Of a DNA stretch of 64,000 nt, positions 32,956-41,091 are shown one piece after another. Both the position numbers and the translations under genes were made by a program. Position 1 is the first letter of the stretch, and the number at the start of each line of letters is the position of its first letter. The stretch is from Blastocladiella emersonii ATCC 22665 (taxonomy: Eukaryota > Blastocladiomycota > Blastocladiomycetes > Blastocladiales > Blastocladiaceae), in the NCBI GenBank assembly GCA_025594325.1, contig JANHCV010000007.1, positions 1,488,001 to 1,552,000 of the forward strand, read 5' to 3'. The notes below the pieces were generated by a model. The model was not told the origin of the DNA and made no database searches. It saw only the letters and a program-made list of their open reading frames with translations.

Positions 32956-34436
32956 TCATTCAGTTATCACCTCGACCTCCCCCGCAAAGTGCGCCAAAAA
33001 CGCACCCAGATCAAGTGCTTCCCCCGTCCCTGCATCCGTGACGTTAACGAAGCCAAGGTCTGTGACCTGTGGCGGGAGGTGGTTCATGATGGCGTTCAGC
33101 CCGATTTGGGTGGGTCGAGCCCCGCTTAGGTCCAAGTAATCGAGCTTTGGCGGTACGTGTGCCATGAGGGCACAGATCGCCGTGTCGCCCGCACCGATAT
33201 CAGCGAAATCGAGCGAGATCAGCGTCGGCGGAAGCGGGCCTTGCGCGAGCATGGCCGCGCCGCGGTCCCCTATGGGATTATCACCGAGCCGAAGGTGCTC
33301 CAGCCGCAACGACCGAAGGTAGTGAACGAGTACGCTGGCGGCGACCTCGTCGATGCCGTTGCCGCTCAACTCCAAGAAGGTTAGACTAGCGGGAAGGTGC
33401 GGAGCTAGCTGCGCAATGCCCTCTGAACCGATTTGACACCCCTCCAGCACAAGTCGACTGAGTTGCGGTGGCATGTACTGAGTCAGTATGGGAACGCAGT
33501 CGCCTGTGCCCTCGAAACCAGACGAGAGATCCAAAGCCCAAAGCGATTGAGGAATCCAGCGGAATAGAGCCTCGACATCTTCCTTGTTGTCGGACGAGTT
33601 GATATGGATCGACAGGTGCCCGAGTTCTGAAGGAAATGGAGAAGGGCCAGTGTGTTCGACCGCTCCTTCGCAACACCAATTGTGCGGTAGGATCAATCGT
33701 GTCACACTTTCCGGGAGCTGCAGCGCGTAAAGAATGGGAAAGGTGATGTCGCAAGCGAAAAGGCGAACTTCGCCGACCGGTGAACGAGGCATCGCACGAG
33801 CAAGCGCTTCGGCGCCCATCTTGGTGATGCGCAATCCGCTAAGGTCAACGTGATCTACGGCGCCATTCATAAGCTCGGGTAAAAGTTGCTGAATGCGTGC
33901 GTCTCCTGGCGCATCGTCGTACTGAACAAGTTGCTACAACCTGCGGTGGTCAGAGCGTGTGCGTCGTAGGTCATTTTCACCTGAAGTGAGCGCACGTAAT
34001 TGCCCTCTCCATCGTCACCCGCGTAATGCCCGCACAACCCATTGAAGTGCACTTGAACTTCGCGCTCGACCATGCAAGCAGGAAGCGGAAGATCGGAACG
34101 CCGCCACCAGTCGAGCGTCTTGTACGATTGCGACGCGGCAGTGATCGCGCGTTCCGTGTACTCGAGGGGCCGCCCTGAACGGCGCCACGTATCAAGCACG
34201 TTGAGGTGGCCCGTCGCACTGGTCTCGTCAACGGAGATGGACATGATGTGATCTTGGATTGCGCGGTAAACGCGTGGAGCATTCGCGCGAGGCAGGACCC
34301 GGCTGTACTGCAGCAAGGCCGGGACGTCGTCCGGGTCGTGCGTCCAGACGGCAAAGAATAGGATGCGTTCGAGGGCCAAGTCGGGCATTGCAGGCAGTCC
34401 TGTTTTCATTGGATTCATTTTCATGGCGCTGGACAT
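32956..34436 (-). CDS. F-box-like / leucine-rich-repeat protein
   Basis: Exon 1 is 33981-34436, exon 2 is 32956-33933; intron 33934-33980 (47 nt, GTGAAA donor, TTGTAG acceptor). Splicing joins NYVRSLQ to QLVQYDDAPGDARIQQLLPE, removing the frame break that otherwise splits it. Total 477 residues. The N-terminus (LALERILFFAVWTHDPDDVP, ALLQYSRVLPRANAPRVYRA) is the same F-box-like module as in the gene at 9496. Then come at least seven LRRs: HVDLSGLRITKMGAEALARA, RLVLEGCQIGSEGIAQLAPH, FLELSGNGIDEVAASVLVHY, HLRLGDNPIGDRGAAMLAQG, YLDLSGARPTQIGLNAIMNH. This copy appears intact, unlike its paralogue. Likely a recognition or adaptor protein, possibly of an SCF-type ubiquitin ligase; that is inference. 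Confidence 0.8.
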
Positions 34437-34471
34437 GAGCGCGGAGAGAGAACCCCTGGCATAGAGATGGG

Positions 34472-34565
34472 TGCGGGGCTCTGCCCAAAGCTATAGTGAC
34501 CGCGATTTCGTGGCAACGCTCGTCACATGACCCGATCATGTTTTCACCGATGGCATCACCGGCCG
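34472..34565. repeat. Dispersed repeat upstream of LRR gene (copy 1)
   Basis: Contains TGCGGGGCTCTGCCCAAAGC then CTATAGTG, CGCGATTT and CGTCACATGACCC. A close copy lies at 55781-55880, on the other side of the viral element. It sits directly upstream of the LRR gene start, so it may be a promoter module or a short mobile repeat. Confidence 0.55.
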
Positions 34566-34849
34566 TGGCTAGTCTCGGAGCCAGACCCTTTCCACGTGTG
34601 GCGCGCCGTTGGACCTGCCAAACGCGTCAGAGTGGCGCTCGGGCTGACCGTGAATACGGGTCGTGCCGATGCCGCCGCGGCCCCCGCGACGTGCCGACCG
34701 CTCGCCGACCCTCAGCATCCGCTCTGGGAAATGGTGTCCATGGAGCCATCTCCGACTGTGGGCAAAGTCATCGCTTCAGTGGGCATCGGCTGCCCACGGC
34801 TACAGGTGGACCACCGTCGCTTGCTTGAGCTCTCACTCTCCTCGCTCCC

Positions 34850-35372
34850 ATGCATTTGGCGAAGAACATAATGAATCAAGCTTACATCTTTCTGACGTGG
34901 GAAAACTACCAGTACCTGCTACCGCTCCGCAGCGAGGACTTACATCGTGTGCGCTCACACGACCCGCGGGACCCCATCGGCCGCGCGAACCTGATCGTCA
35001 GCCTCGCCAAGTGGGGCATGCGCGAGGATGTGAACACTCTCGATTCGGCGCGCCCCGCGCTGCACGACCCCGAGGCGCGGGCGTGCATCGACATGATGAT
35101 CGAGGCGGTGCGCGCCCGCGGATTTGCGACCATCGACCACGCGCGCGAAGACTGGGGCGCGGCGTTGCACGATGAGTGGTTCTAGTTCGCAATGGAGGAC
35201 ACCACCGACTACTTTCACCTGTTCCATGGGTTCCTCATTGAGATTGAGCTCATGCAGCTCGGGGAGGAGGAGGAGGCGGCCGACTCCGCGTCAAACGGCG
35301 AGGAGGACGTACGACTTGGGCAACAACGCGGATGAAGACGACTGGGGGAGCGACAATGATGGCGTGGCCTGA
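34850..35372 (+). pseudogene. Broken unknown gene 1 left of the viral element
   Basis: The frame opens near 34850-34871 and encodes protein-like sequence (FLTWENYQYLLPLRSEDLHR, LIVSLAKWGMREDVNTL) up to a TAG at 35183-35185. Sequence after the stop stays sensible in the same frame (MEDTTDYFHLFHGFLIEIEL), then changes frame into an acidic tail (YDLGNNADEDDWGSDNDG) that ends at 35372. The combination of one nonsense codon and one frameshift marks a pseudogene, unless a very short unseen intron is involved. No family recognised. Confidence 0.45.
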
Positions 35373-35689
35373 GCACTCGTCCTTGGCTCGCCCGGCAGGC
35401 CGCTTTGGCGGCCAAGCGTGGTCAAGAGCCGCCAAAGGAGGGAGCGCGTGTGATGGCGGCGCGTGCTTGTGTCGTGTAACATATCCATATAACCCGACTT
35501 TCTGTGTACAAATAAACAGTCGGTCTCGTCGTGCTTCCCGTCTCCTCCACGCGAAACCCGTTCAAAGGCGAGGCGGACGGGGATGAGAGATGTGGCGCAG
35601 CCACAACTCAGAGTCGATCACAGGTCACGCTGTGGCGCAGCGCGTCTCCGCTACTCGTGTACAGCACGCAGCCCAACTAGGCGACGCTC

Positions 35690-37751
35690 TCGATGCTGCA
35701 GGACCTCGACATCGAGTGCAGGAATCGCGGCCTGATCGTCAACTCGCACGGGTGCAGCCTCACCGCGTTCACCTTGCTGCCGCGCTGGATGCTCACTCAC
35801 ACGTAATTCTCGCTTTGTATAGTTACGACGGCGCGTTTTCGAGCTTCATCGAGGTGAACTACACGGATTCGGTCGCACACCAGCGCATCCTCAAGAGCGA
35901 GACGCCGCTCCAACTCTCGCACGTGGGCCTGAAGCTCAGCGACGACCCCGCGGCCGCTGCGGCCGGCAACATGTCCGGGCCACATGGACTCGGAATGCTC
36001 TCGCCAACTACACCGTCCCGACTTGCTAAGCAGTGCTGGGCGGTCCTGAATGCGATGAAGCAGCGTTCGGGGGTTCTCAAAGGTCATATCCCTGCCCGAG
36101 ATGATATGGTTCCTCGTCCCGGCCCGACCCAACTTCGAGACAGCCAAGCTGACCATGCTCCATCCACTTGGCGCGGGCGGCCGACCGAACCCAACCCCAT
36201 CTCCCGACGCTGCGCTGTCCGCCGTGTCGCCCGTCAACGATTTCAACGCAACTTCGTTGTTCGGAAAGAAGGTCGCCAAGTTCGAGGCCGCCATTGCGCA
36301 GGCGCTCGATGCTCATGGCCATGGCGACGGCGCGAGCGCACCAGGGCCGACTCCCGCCTGCATCGAGCACAAGTCGCGTGTCCTCGCTCAAGCACTCGCC
36401 GTGCTCGCCGTCTTGGGCAAGAACACCGGGTTCCAACGGAGATAGCGAGCTGGCGAAGGTGCGCGCACTCGTCGTCGAGCTTCTGGCAGACGCGATGATG
36501 GAGATTCTCGCCCGCGACGGAGCCAAGATTCGCGGCGGCTACTGGGGCCATTCGGGTCTTGGTCCCGAGGGTAATCGGTGGGCGCCGTCGCCGCGCTTTC
36601 ATCCCGCTCATCGACCACTCACACCTTGCGAAACGCGCGGTTCCGCAGGTGTTCGCTGCGACGTGCGACGCGACGGCGCCCGTGCCCACGATCCCCACCG
36701 AAGTGCGCGCGACGCTCGATCCAGCGCTACGATCCAGCGCTACTTGAGCGGCGCGATGGTGAGGGCAGCGTGCTGCGCCGCCTCAAAATCTTCCATCCAG
36801 GCGGTCCGTACAACAGCAAATGGGAGAAGCGCGACACGCAGAACGAAACCAAGGCGATGCGCCTGATCCAGCCCGACGTGATCAACGCGCTCAAGGAAAA
36901 CGCGGATGTGCTGAAAGTCCGGGGCGGCGGCGGAGGGGTCACCCAGACCGACCGAGGAGGAGCGCGACGGCGAGACCGGGCTCAACTTTGACACGTCGGT
37001 CGGGTACATGATGCTGATCGAGTCGGTCGAGGTCCTCATCAACATGGCTCCGGGCACGGGCACGGTCGACGAGAACAAGCAGCTGTGGGCCAACCTGCGC
37101 GCGTACAGCACAAACGCGGTCGAGGGCTACTCTTCGTCGATCAAGACGATTGGCAGGCGCAACGGCCGCGGGATCCGGCTCAGCACAGCGACCGACATTG
37201 CGATCATGGTGGCAAAGCAAGATGAACTGGAGCGACAAAACCTCGCAACGGCCGAGGAGCTCAGGTACACGACGCTCGTGCAGAGCCGTCACTCCAGCTA
37301 CGCGAACCGACGTGACGACGAGCGAGCCGAGGAGCGGGCCAACAAGCTCGCGGCTGGCGATGCTGCAGCTCACGCGGCGACCGGCGGGGTCGTGGACCAT
37401 TTATCCGACTCCGTGGTTGCGCCCGCGACACCCGTGGCAGGTGACAGCGCGCGCGACGTGGCCGAGGTCGAGTACAGCAACGTGGCGTACGAGCCCTCTG
37501 CCTACGTCGACGATTTTGGCAACCTGTGCGGCCCCACGCTGACCGAGAAGGACGACAAGCTCGCGTTCCTGTGCGCCGACGCGCTGACCAAGGAGTACGA
37601 CGAGCTCGCGGCCTGCATGCATGGTGACACGTCCGACCCCGCAGCATACGATCTCAGCGCGCCGCACATGCCAATGTCGTACGGCGAGGGCGACAGCAGC
37701 AGCGAGGCGGACGCCGAGGAGTACGTATTTGCTACGTACCGCGTTTGCTGA
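35690..37751 (+). pseudogene. Broken unknown gene 2, running into the viral inverted repeat
   Basis: A series of protein-like segments in changing frames: LSMLQDLDIECRNRGLIVNS (about 35690), DGAFSSFIEVNYTDSVAHQR (about 35830), PVNDFNATSLFGKKVAKFEA (about 36230), ELAKVRALVVELLADAMMEI (about 36450), LKIFHPGGPYNSKWEKRDTQ (about 36785), and a long final frame from about 36960 (GLNFDTSVGYMMLIESVEVL, LWANLRAYSTNAVEGYSSSI, Asp/Glu-rich end). The final frame stops with a TGA at 37749-37751, and this TGA is the first codon of the viral terminal repeat. Some breaks might be introns, but several lack splice signals. Not recognised; it could be an old mobile-element gene or a host gene cut by the insertion. 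Confidence 0.45.
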
Positions 37752-38359
37752 GGTATCCTTATAAGGATACCTCAGGATAGGATTAAATGGCTATAGAGGT
37801 AGATGTGGTTAGGTCTATCCCTGGGGACGCCCGTCAGAAACATCCCCAGGGATGCGCGCGCGCCCGCAGCCACGAAGTGGCGGAGGGTCCTCACGTGATA
37901 AGTCGACGCGTCTCCAAGTGTCTCGCGGCCCACGTGACGGTCATCTGATCCGCGACGCGTCTCGAAATGACTTTGCGATTATTCGATGAATTGAAATCCA
38001 CGACGGGCATGGGCGATATTGGCAAACGTCTATGAATCCGTCGGCGCGGTGGGGAAATGGTGAGTCGGTTGGTGAGAGTATTGGTGAGGTCGGTGAGAGT
38101 GTGTCCCTGTGTCCCAGTGTCCCAGCGATTTTCACTTGTAGCTCGTATTTTGAACTGAAAACAGCATACTAACTAAGTATGTTAGTTATATTTTTCAAAT
38201 TTATAAAAAAGAATATTTAGCTGGGACACTGGGACACTGGGACACAAGTAGGTTGATAGAGTAGACGGCCATTTGGTAGTGGGTTCAGTCGTCATAGTCC
38301 ATGCCATCTGAGAAGCGGGCGCGGCGGATTTCCAGGTCACTGGGCGATCCAGCTGTGGG
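37749..38359 (+). repeat. Left terminal inverted repeat of the viral element
   Basis: 611 bases, nearly identical to the reverse complement of 54972-55582; I find two compensating single-base indels near the inner end (GGGTTCAG versus GGGTTTCAG and CAGGTCAC versus CAGTCAC). It starts with a 26-bp perfect palindrome (TGAGGTATCCTTA and its reverse complement, 37749-37774), then a hairpin ATCCCTGGGGA / TCCCCAGGGAT at 37817-37853, CACGTG and ACGCGT motifs at 37890-37960, and a GTGTCCC array with an AT-rich core at 38101-38246. Confidence 0.95.
37890..37962. promoter_or_regulatory. CACGTG / ACGCGT cassette in the left viral repeat
   Basis: Two CACGTGA boxes and two GACGCGTC boxes with an AAGTGTCTC between. 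ACGCGT is the classical fungal MCB box bound by the MBF G1/S factor and CACGTG the E-box bound by bHLH factors. A closely similar arrangement occurs at 60698-60730 inside the unrelated Harbinger transposon. Function is inferred. Confidence 0.4.
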
Positions 38360-38575
38360 ACCGAGTGAGTCAGTCAGTGAGAGTATCGATGAGGGTCGGT
38401 GCGATCTGTGTCCCAGTGTCCCAGTGTCCCAGCACCTTTCACTTGTAGCTCGTATTTTGAACTGAAAACAACATACATACTAAGTATGTTACTTTTTTTT
38501 CTTAAATTTATAGAAAAGAATATTTAGCTGGGACACAGGGACACAGGGACACAAGTAGGTTGATAGAGTAGGCGG
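38101..38575. repeat. Two copies of a GTGTCCC-array unit, left end
   Basis: Unit 1 (38101-38246, inside the TIR) and unit 2 (38407-38554, with shared sequence running on to about 38575, inside of the TIR) each consist of inverted GTGTCCCA arrays enclosing about 100 bases of AT-rich DNA with TTCACTTGTAGCTCGTATTT, TGAACTGAAAAC, ACTAAGTATGTTA and TAAATTTATA-like motifs, followed by AAGTAGGTTGATAGAGTAG. Right-end copy at 55085-55230. The symmetry of array, AT core and array resembles a replication origin or binding array for an initiator; that is inference. Confidence 0.75.
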
Positions 38576-39292
38576 CGAAAGTGGAAGTGAAGTGAAGTGA
38601 AAGTCGGTCCACCAAGCCACGCGTGATCACCAGCCACCCCCATGTAATTATCGATGACCAAGCGGTTCATAATCGACCTCGCCCCACCGCTTGCCAAGCT
38701 CATTACCAAGGCCTTGATTGAGCAGGCTTGGCGTGGAGATTCACTGCTTGCGTCCCTATAGCGGGTTGAGTAACTGCCTTGTTGCTGCAACGAAAGACCC
38801 CTATAAGAACCAAGTACGGCCCGCCTCGTCCACGCTCTCTCATGGCTTTGGTCATCACTCCCTCCTCGCCCTTTGCAGATGCTTGATCATAGGTGGTGCA
38901 CCATCATGTAAAAGTTTCTGCACTGGTTTGGCCAGGTTCATTGCATGGAGTCGCGAACTATGCCTTGGATCTGGCCCTCCCTTTGTTTGGTGCTGTGTGG
39001 TTTGACGAGTTTTTTGGGACTTGTGCGTTTACGATTTGGCGTGCTGTGTGGAAAGAGATTTTGCTTGCGTATTTGTGTAATCAAACGACAATGACGCCGT
39101 CGCCGCGTTCTCTGGTTCGTTCTTGTGACTGGCCACCACAGGAATGGATTGTGGAGCGCGGCGACAGTCCAAAGGGCGGGACTGGCCACCCCGTTCTGGA
39201 TGCTGAGTCCCCATTGCTACTTTACGTCCATGTTGCGATCGCGTTTGACGAGTCACGTTTGGCAAATTTAGTGCCGCGAAACTCTAAGAATA
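38576..39292. other. Viral element, left non-coding segment
   Basis: About 700 bases between the repeat units and the first gene. Frames of 65-150 codons exist on both strands, but none has recognisable motifs and they lack the start-site box seen at many other genes of this element. A minus-strand frame around 38600-38720 (IKALVMSLASGGARSIMNRL) is the least unlikely to be coding. Confidence 0.4.
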
Positions 39293-39778
39293 ATGAGTTC
39301 GCCAGATATCGTGTTGAAGGAATTCCGCAAACGGTTTGTTGATGTTCAGAATGGGCGGATATACATTCGAATGAAGGACAACTCGCTTAAAGAGACTGGG
39401 TTGAGTAAAAATACCAAAGGGTACCTCCAGGTTTTGATCAAAGGTCGGAAGCAAAGCGTTCATCGCATTATCATGACTGTCCACCTTGGCCGCGAACTAC
39501 TTCCAGGAGAACAAGTGAATCACATTAATCACAAACGGGATGACAATCGGATTGCGAACTTGGAAATCGTCTCGGCCCAACAAAACAGTCAATGGCGAAG
39601 CACTACGACTGGAGTCACACAGCGTCGAAACGGTAAATGGCAAGCGATGATCTGGACAGATGGCCGTCAAAGACACATTGGTTCGTACAAAACCCGCGAA
39701 GAAGCCTTAGTCGCACGCCACGCCGCTGCTCGCGCCCTCAACGCTCAAGGTCACCGATTCTACATCCCGGAAGAGTAA
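39293..39778 (+). CDS. HNH homing-type endonuclease with AP2-like DNA-binding domain
   Basis: 161 residues. Residues about 40-95 form an HNH nuclease: VHRIIMTVHLG followed by GEQVNHINHKRDDNRIANLE, with the metal-binding His of NHINHKRDDNR and the downstream Asn. Residues about 100-155 (TGVTQRRNGKWQAMIWTDGR, RHIGSYKTREEALVARHAAA) match an AP2/ERF-like three-stranded DNA-binding domain. This HNH-AP2 architecture is common among free-standing homing endonucleases of phages and large DNA viruses. It is probably a selfish passenger gene, or takes part in element replication. It converges on and overlaps by 41 bases the small minus-strand gene next to it. Confidence 0.9.
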   Translation: MSSPDIVLKEFRKRFVDVQNGRIYIRMKDNSLKETGLSKNTKGYLQVLIKGRKQSVHRIIMTVHLGRELLPGEQVNHINHKRDDNRIANLEIVSAQQNSQWRSTTTGVTQRRNGKWQAMIWTDGRQRHIGSYKTREEALVARHAAARALNAQGHRFYIPEE

Positions 39779-40013
39779 TGTCACTCGGCTTCCCTACCCG
39801 CGTCTCCTTTCCAGAAAATATACAAGTCAAACAAGGCACGTCATCCAAATGCTCTTCTACGCGATAGCCATCCACAAGTCCACTCATTGACTCTTCATAC
39901 TCATAAAGGCACGCCCAGCAAATGGGCTCTCCGCAAGATTCACAGAATGCGTGTAGATCAAATACGTCGACTTGGCATGCACAGCTGTTACAGGGCGAGT
40001 CCAGGGTCTCCAT
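39738..40013 (-). CDS. Small Cys-rich protein (zinc-binding candidate)
   Basis: About 91 residues if started at the ATG at 40013 (METLDSPCNSCACQ). It has paired cysteines: CNSCAC, CESCGEPICWACLYEYE and CLTC, a spacing that suggests a RING/B-box-like zinc fold. A longer frame extends upstream to 40136 but crosses the start region of the divergent RING gene at 40088. The 3' end overlaps the HNH gene. No further family assignment. Confidence 0.6.
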   Translation of the reverse strand: METLDSPCNSCACQVDVFDLHAFCESCGEPICWACLYEYEESMSGLVDGYRVEEHLDDVPCLTCIFSGKETRVGKPSDITLPGCRIGDLER

Positions 40014-40082
40014 ACTGTGATCACGCGCTGTGTATTTAAACCGCCAAACGCATTCAAGCAGTTCTTTCTTTACTTGTCGTTC

Positions 40083-40090
40083 TGTAAATG
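40083..40090 (+). promoter_or_regulatory. TGTAAATG start-site box (RING gene)
   Basis: TGTAAATG with the ATG being the start codon at 40088. The same octamer spans the start of four other genes of the element. It resembles the poxvirus late promoter core TAAATG. Confidence 0.6.
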
Positions 40091-40600
40091 GAAGATTCCA
40101 AAACAAAGTGCGCGACCTGTTCGAGCGAGCCCCCAACCGGCCGTCTCAAGCAGTGCCAAGGGTGCGGCGTGGAAGTTTGTAAGATTTGTTTGAAACGCGT
40201 TACCAAGCTCTGCCCTGTTTGTAGATCCGGCGCACAGCCCTTTGTCATTGACCTTTTCAAAGTCCTGACTAAACGCAATGAATATCTACAGCGGCAGCTC
40301 CAGCAGCCTCGCACAGAATGTCTGGGTTGTATCCACCACCACCACGCTCTGGCACGGATATCAGTAGCAAATGAAGAGGTTTTTCGTAAGACCCGCGACC
40401 AGATGAAGGCTGACTACGAGCACGCACTCGCGCAAAAGCGCCAACAATGGTTCCTGATGGGTGCAGAGTCGATTCTCAAAGACACTGATCCGGCTAAACT
40501 TGCTATTCAGGAGAAAGTCTCTGGTGGATTCGGAGACGTGTACAACAAGTACCGGACATCCCCACGGATGTGCAAAGTAAACGAGTGGAACGCACACTGA
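40088..40600 (+). CDS. RING-type zinc-finger protein
   Basis: 170 residues. The N-terminal 50 residues form a compact RING-like finger: CATCSSEPPTGRLKQC, CQGCGVEVCKICLKR and LCPVCRSG. It is followed by a leucine-rich helical segment (IDLFKVLTKRNEYLQRQLQQ) and a helical tail, with another CLGCIHHHHA cluster near residue 78. Such proteins in large DNA viruses and polinton-like viruses usually act as E3 ubiquitin ligases against host factors. The start is supported by the TGTAAATG box. It is the first gene of a rightward pair with the 54-residue gene at 40625. Confidence 0.85.
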   Translation: MEDSKTKCATCSSEPPTGRLKQCQGCGVEVCKICLKRVTKLCPVCRSGAQPFVIDLFKVLTKRNEYLQRQLQQPRTECLGCIHHHHALARISVANEEVFRKTRDQMKADYEHALAQKRQQWFLMGAESILKDTDPAKLAIQEKVSGGFGDVYNKYRTSPRMCKVNEWNAH

Positions 40601-40619
40601 ATTCTTTCTCTCAAGACTT

Positions 40620-40627
40620 TGTAAATG
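40620..40627 (+). promoter_or_regulatory. TGTAAATG start-site box (54-residue gene)
   Basis: Same octamer as at 40083, overlapping the start codon at 40625. It supports that short frame as a real gene. Confidence 0.55.
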
Positions 40628-40789
40628 GCAGTACCAACTCGATTCCAGGCGCCATGCGACCACGATCGCATTCCAGGTTGGCTTGATCAGCACGATATCG
40701 TCCGTGCAACCATTCTCTGTCCGCGCTGCGAACGCCGAGTGACGTACAAACGCACAGACTACGATAGCGACGAATATTTTAGCGACTAA
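40625..40789 (+). CDS. 54-residue Cys-containing protein
   Basis: Short frame from the ATG at 40625 to TAA at 40787-40789. It carries CDHDRIPGWL and LCPRCERRVTYKR, giving a possible His/Cys zinc site, and ends in an acidic tail (DYDSDEYFSD). It is supported mainly by the TGTAAATG box at its start, its position 25 bases after the RING gene and its protein-like composition. Role unknown; possibly a transcription-related or anti-host factor. Confidence 0.6.
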   Translation: MAVPTRFQAPCDHDRIPGWLDQHDIVRATILCPRCERRVTYKRTDYDSDEYFSD

Positions 40790-40828
40790 GTCTTTCAGAG
40801 GTACATGGAGGTAATTCTGAAAGGTATT

Positions 40829-41048
40829 TCATTCAAAGTACACGGTGTATTTCTCGCCGGGCTTCAGTGTGCCACGGACCGCCGTGTACTTGATCGTTCC
40901 TGGCTTTGGAGCGCTCAGCATCTCGATGGGCAAGACAGTCTCGGGGATGTACACGGTGGGATTCGGGGATGGCGTACCCTGGGAAGTAATACAACTCGTT
41001 CCCATGGTGTTCCTTGACTTTGCGGCCGAAAAGAATCCCGTAGCACAT
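40829..41048 (-). pseudogene. Small frameshifted gene downstream of the capsid gene
   Basis: The frame from the ATG at 41048 reads MCYGILFGRKVKEHHGNEL and YYFPGYAIPES, then a different frame continues as TVYIPETVLPIEMLSAPKPG and ends KYTVYFE at a TGA (40829-40831). The two parts overlap in a C-rich stretch near 40955-40965; the total of 220 nt is one base too long for an uninterrupted frame. The second half looks like a beta-rich virion protein. This is either a one-base insertion in this copy, a sequencing error, or a recoding site. Function unknown. Confidence 0.55.
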
Positions 41049-41091
41049 TGCGTTTGAACGAGTTGCCGCTTACCATCGCCCCGAAAAAACT

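Noticed and set aside
37817-37853. Hairpin in the viral TIR as a transcription terminator
   Set aside because: The inverted repeat ATCCCTGGGGA/TCCCCAGGGAT is real, but the same sequence recurs elsewhere as a palindromic site, including inside genes, so a binding site explains it better than a terminator.
38893-39342. 150-codon plus-strand frame before the HNH gene
   Set aside because: Overlaps the HNH start, lacks a start-site box and shows no domain-like pattern beyond a hydrophobic stretch.
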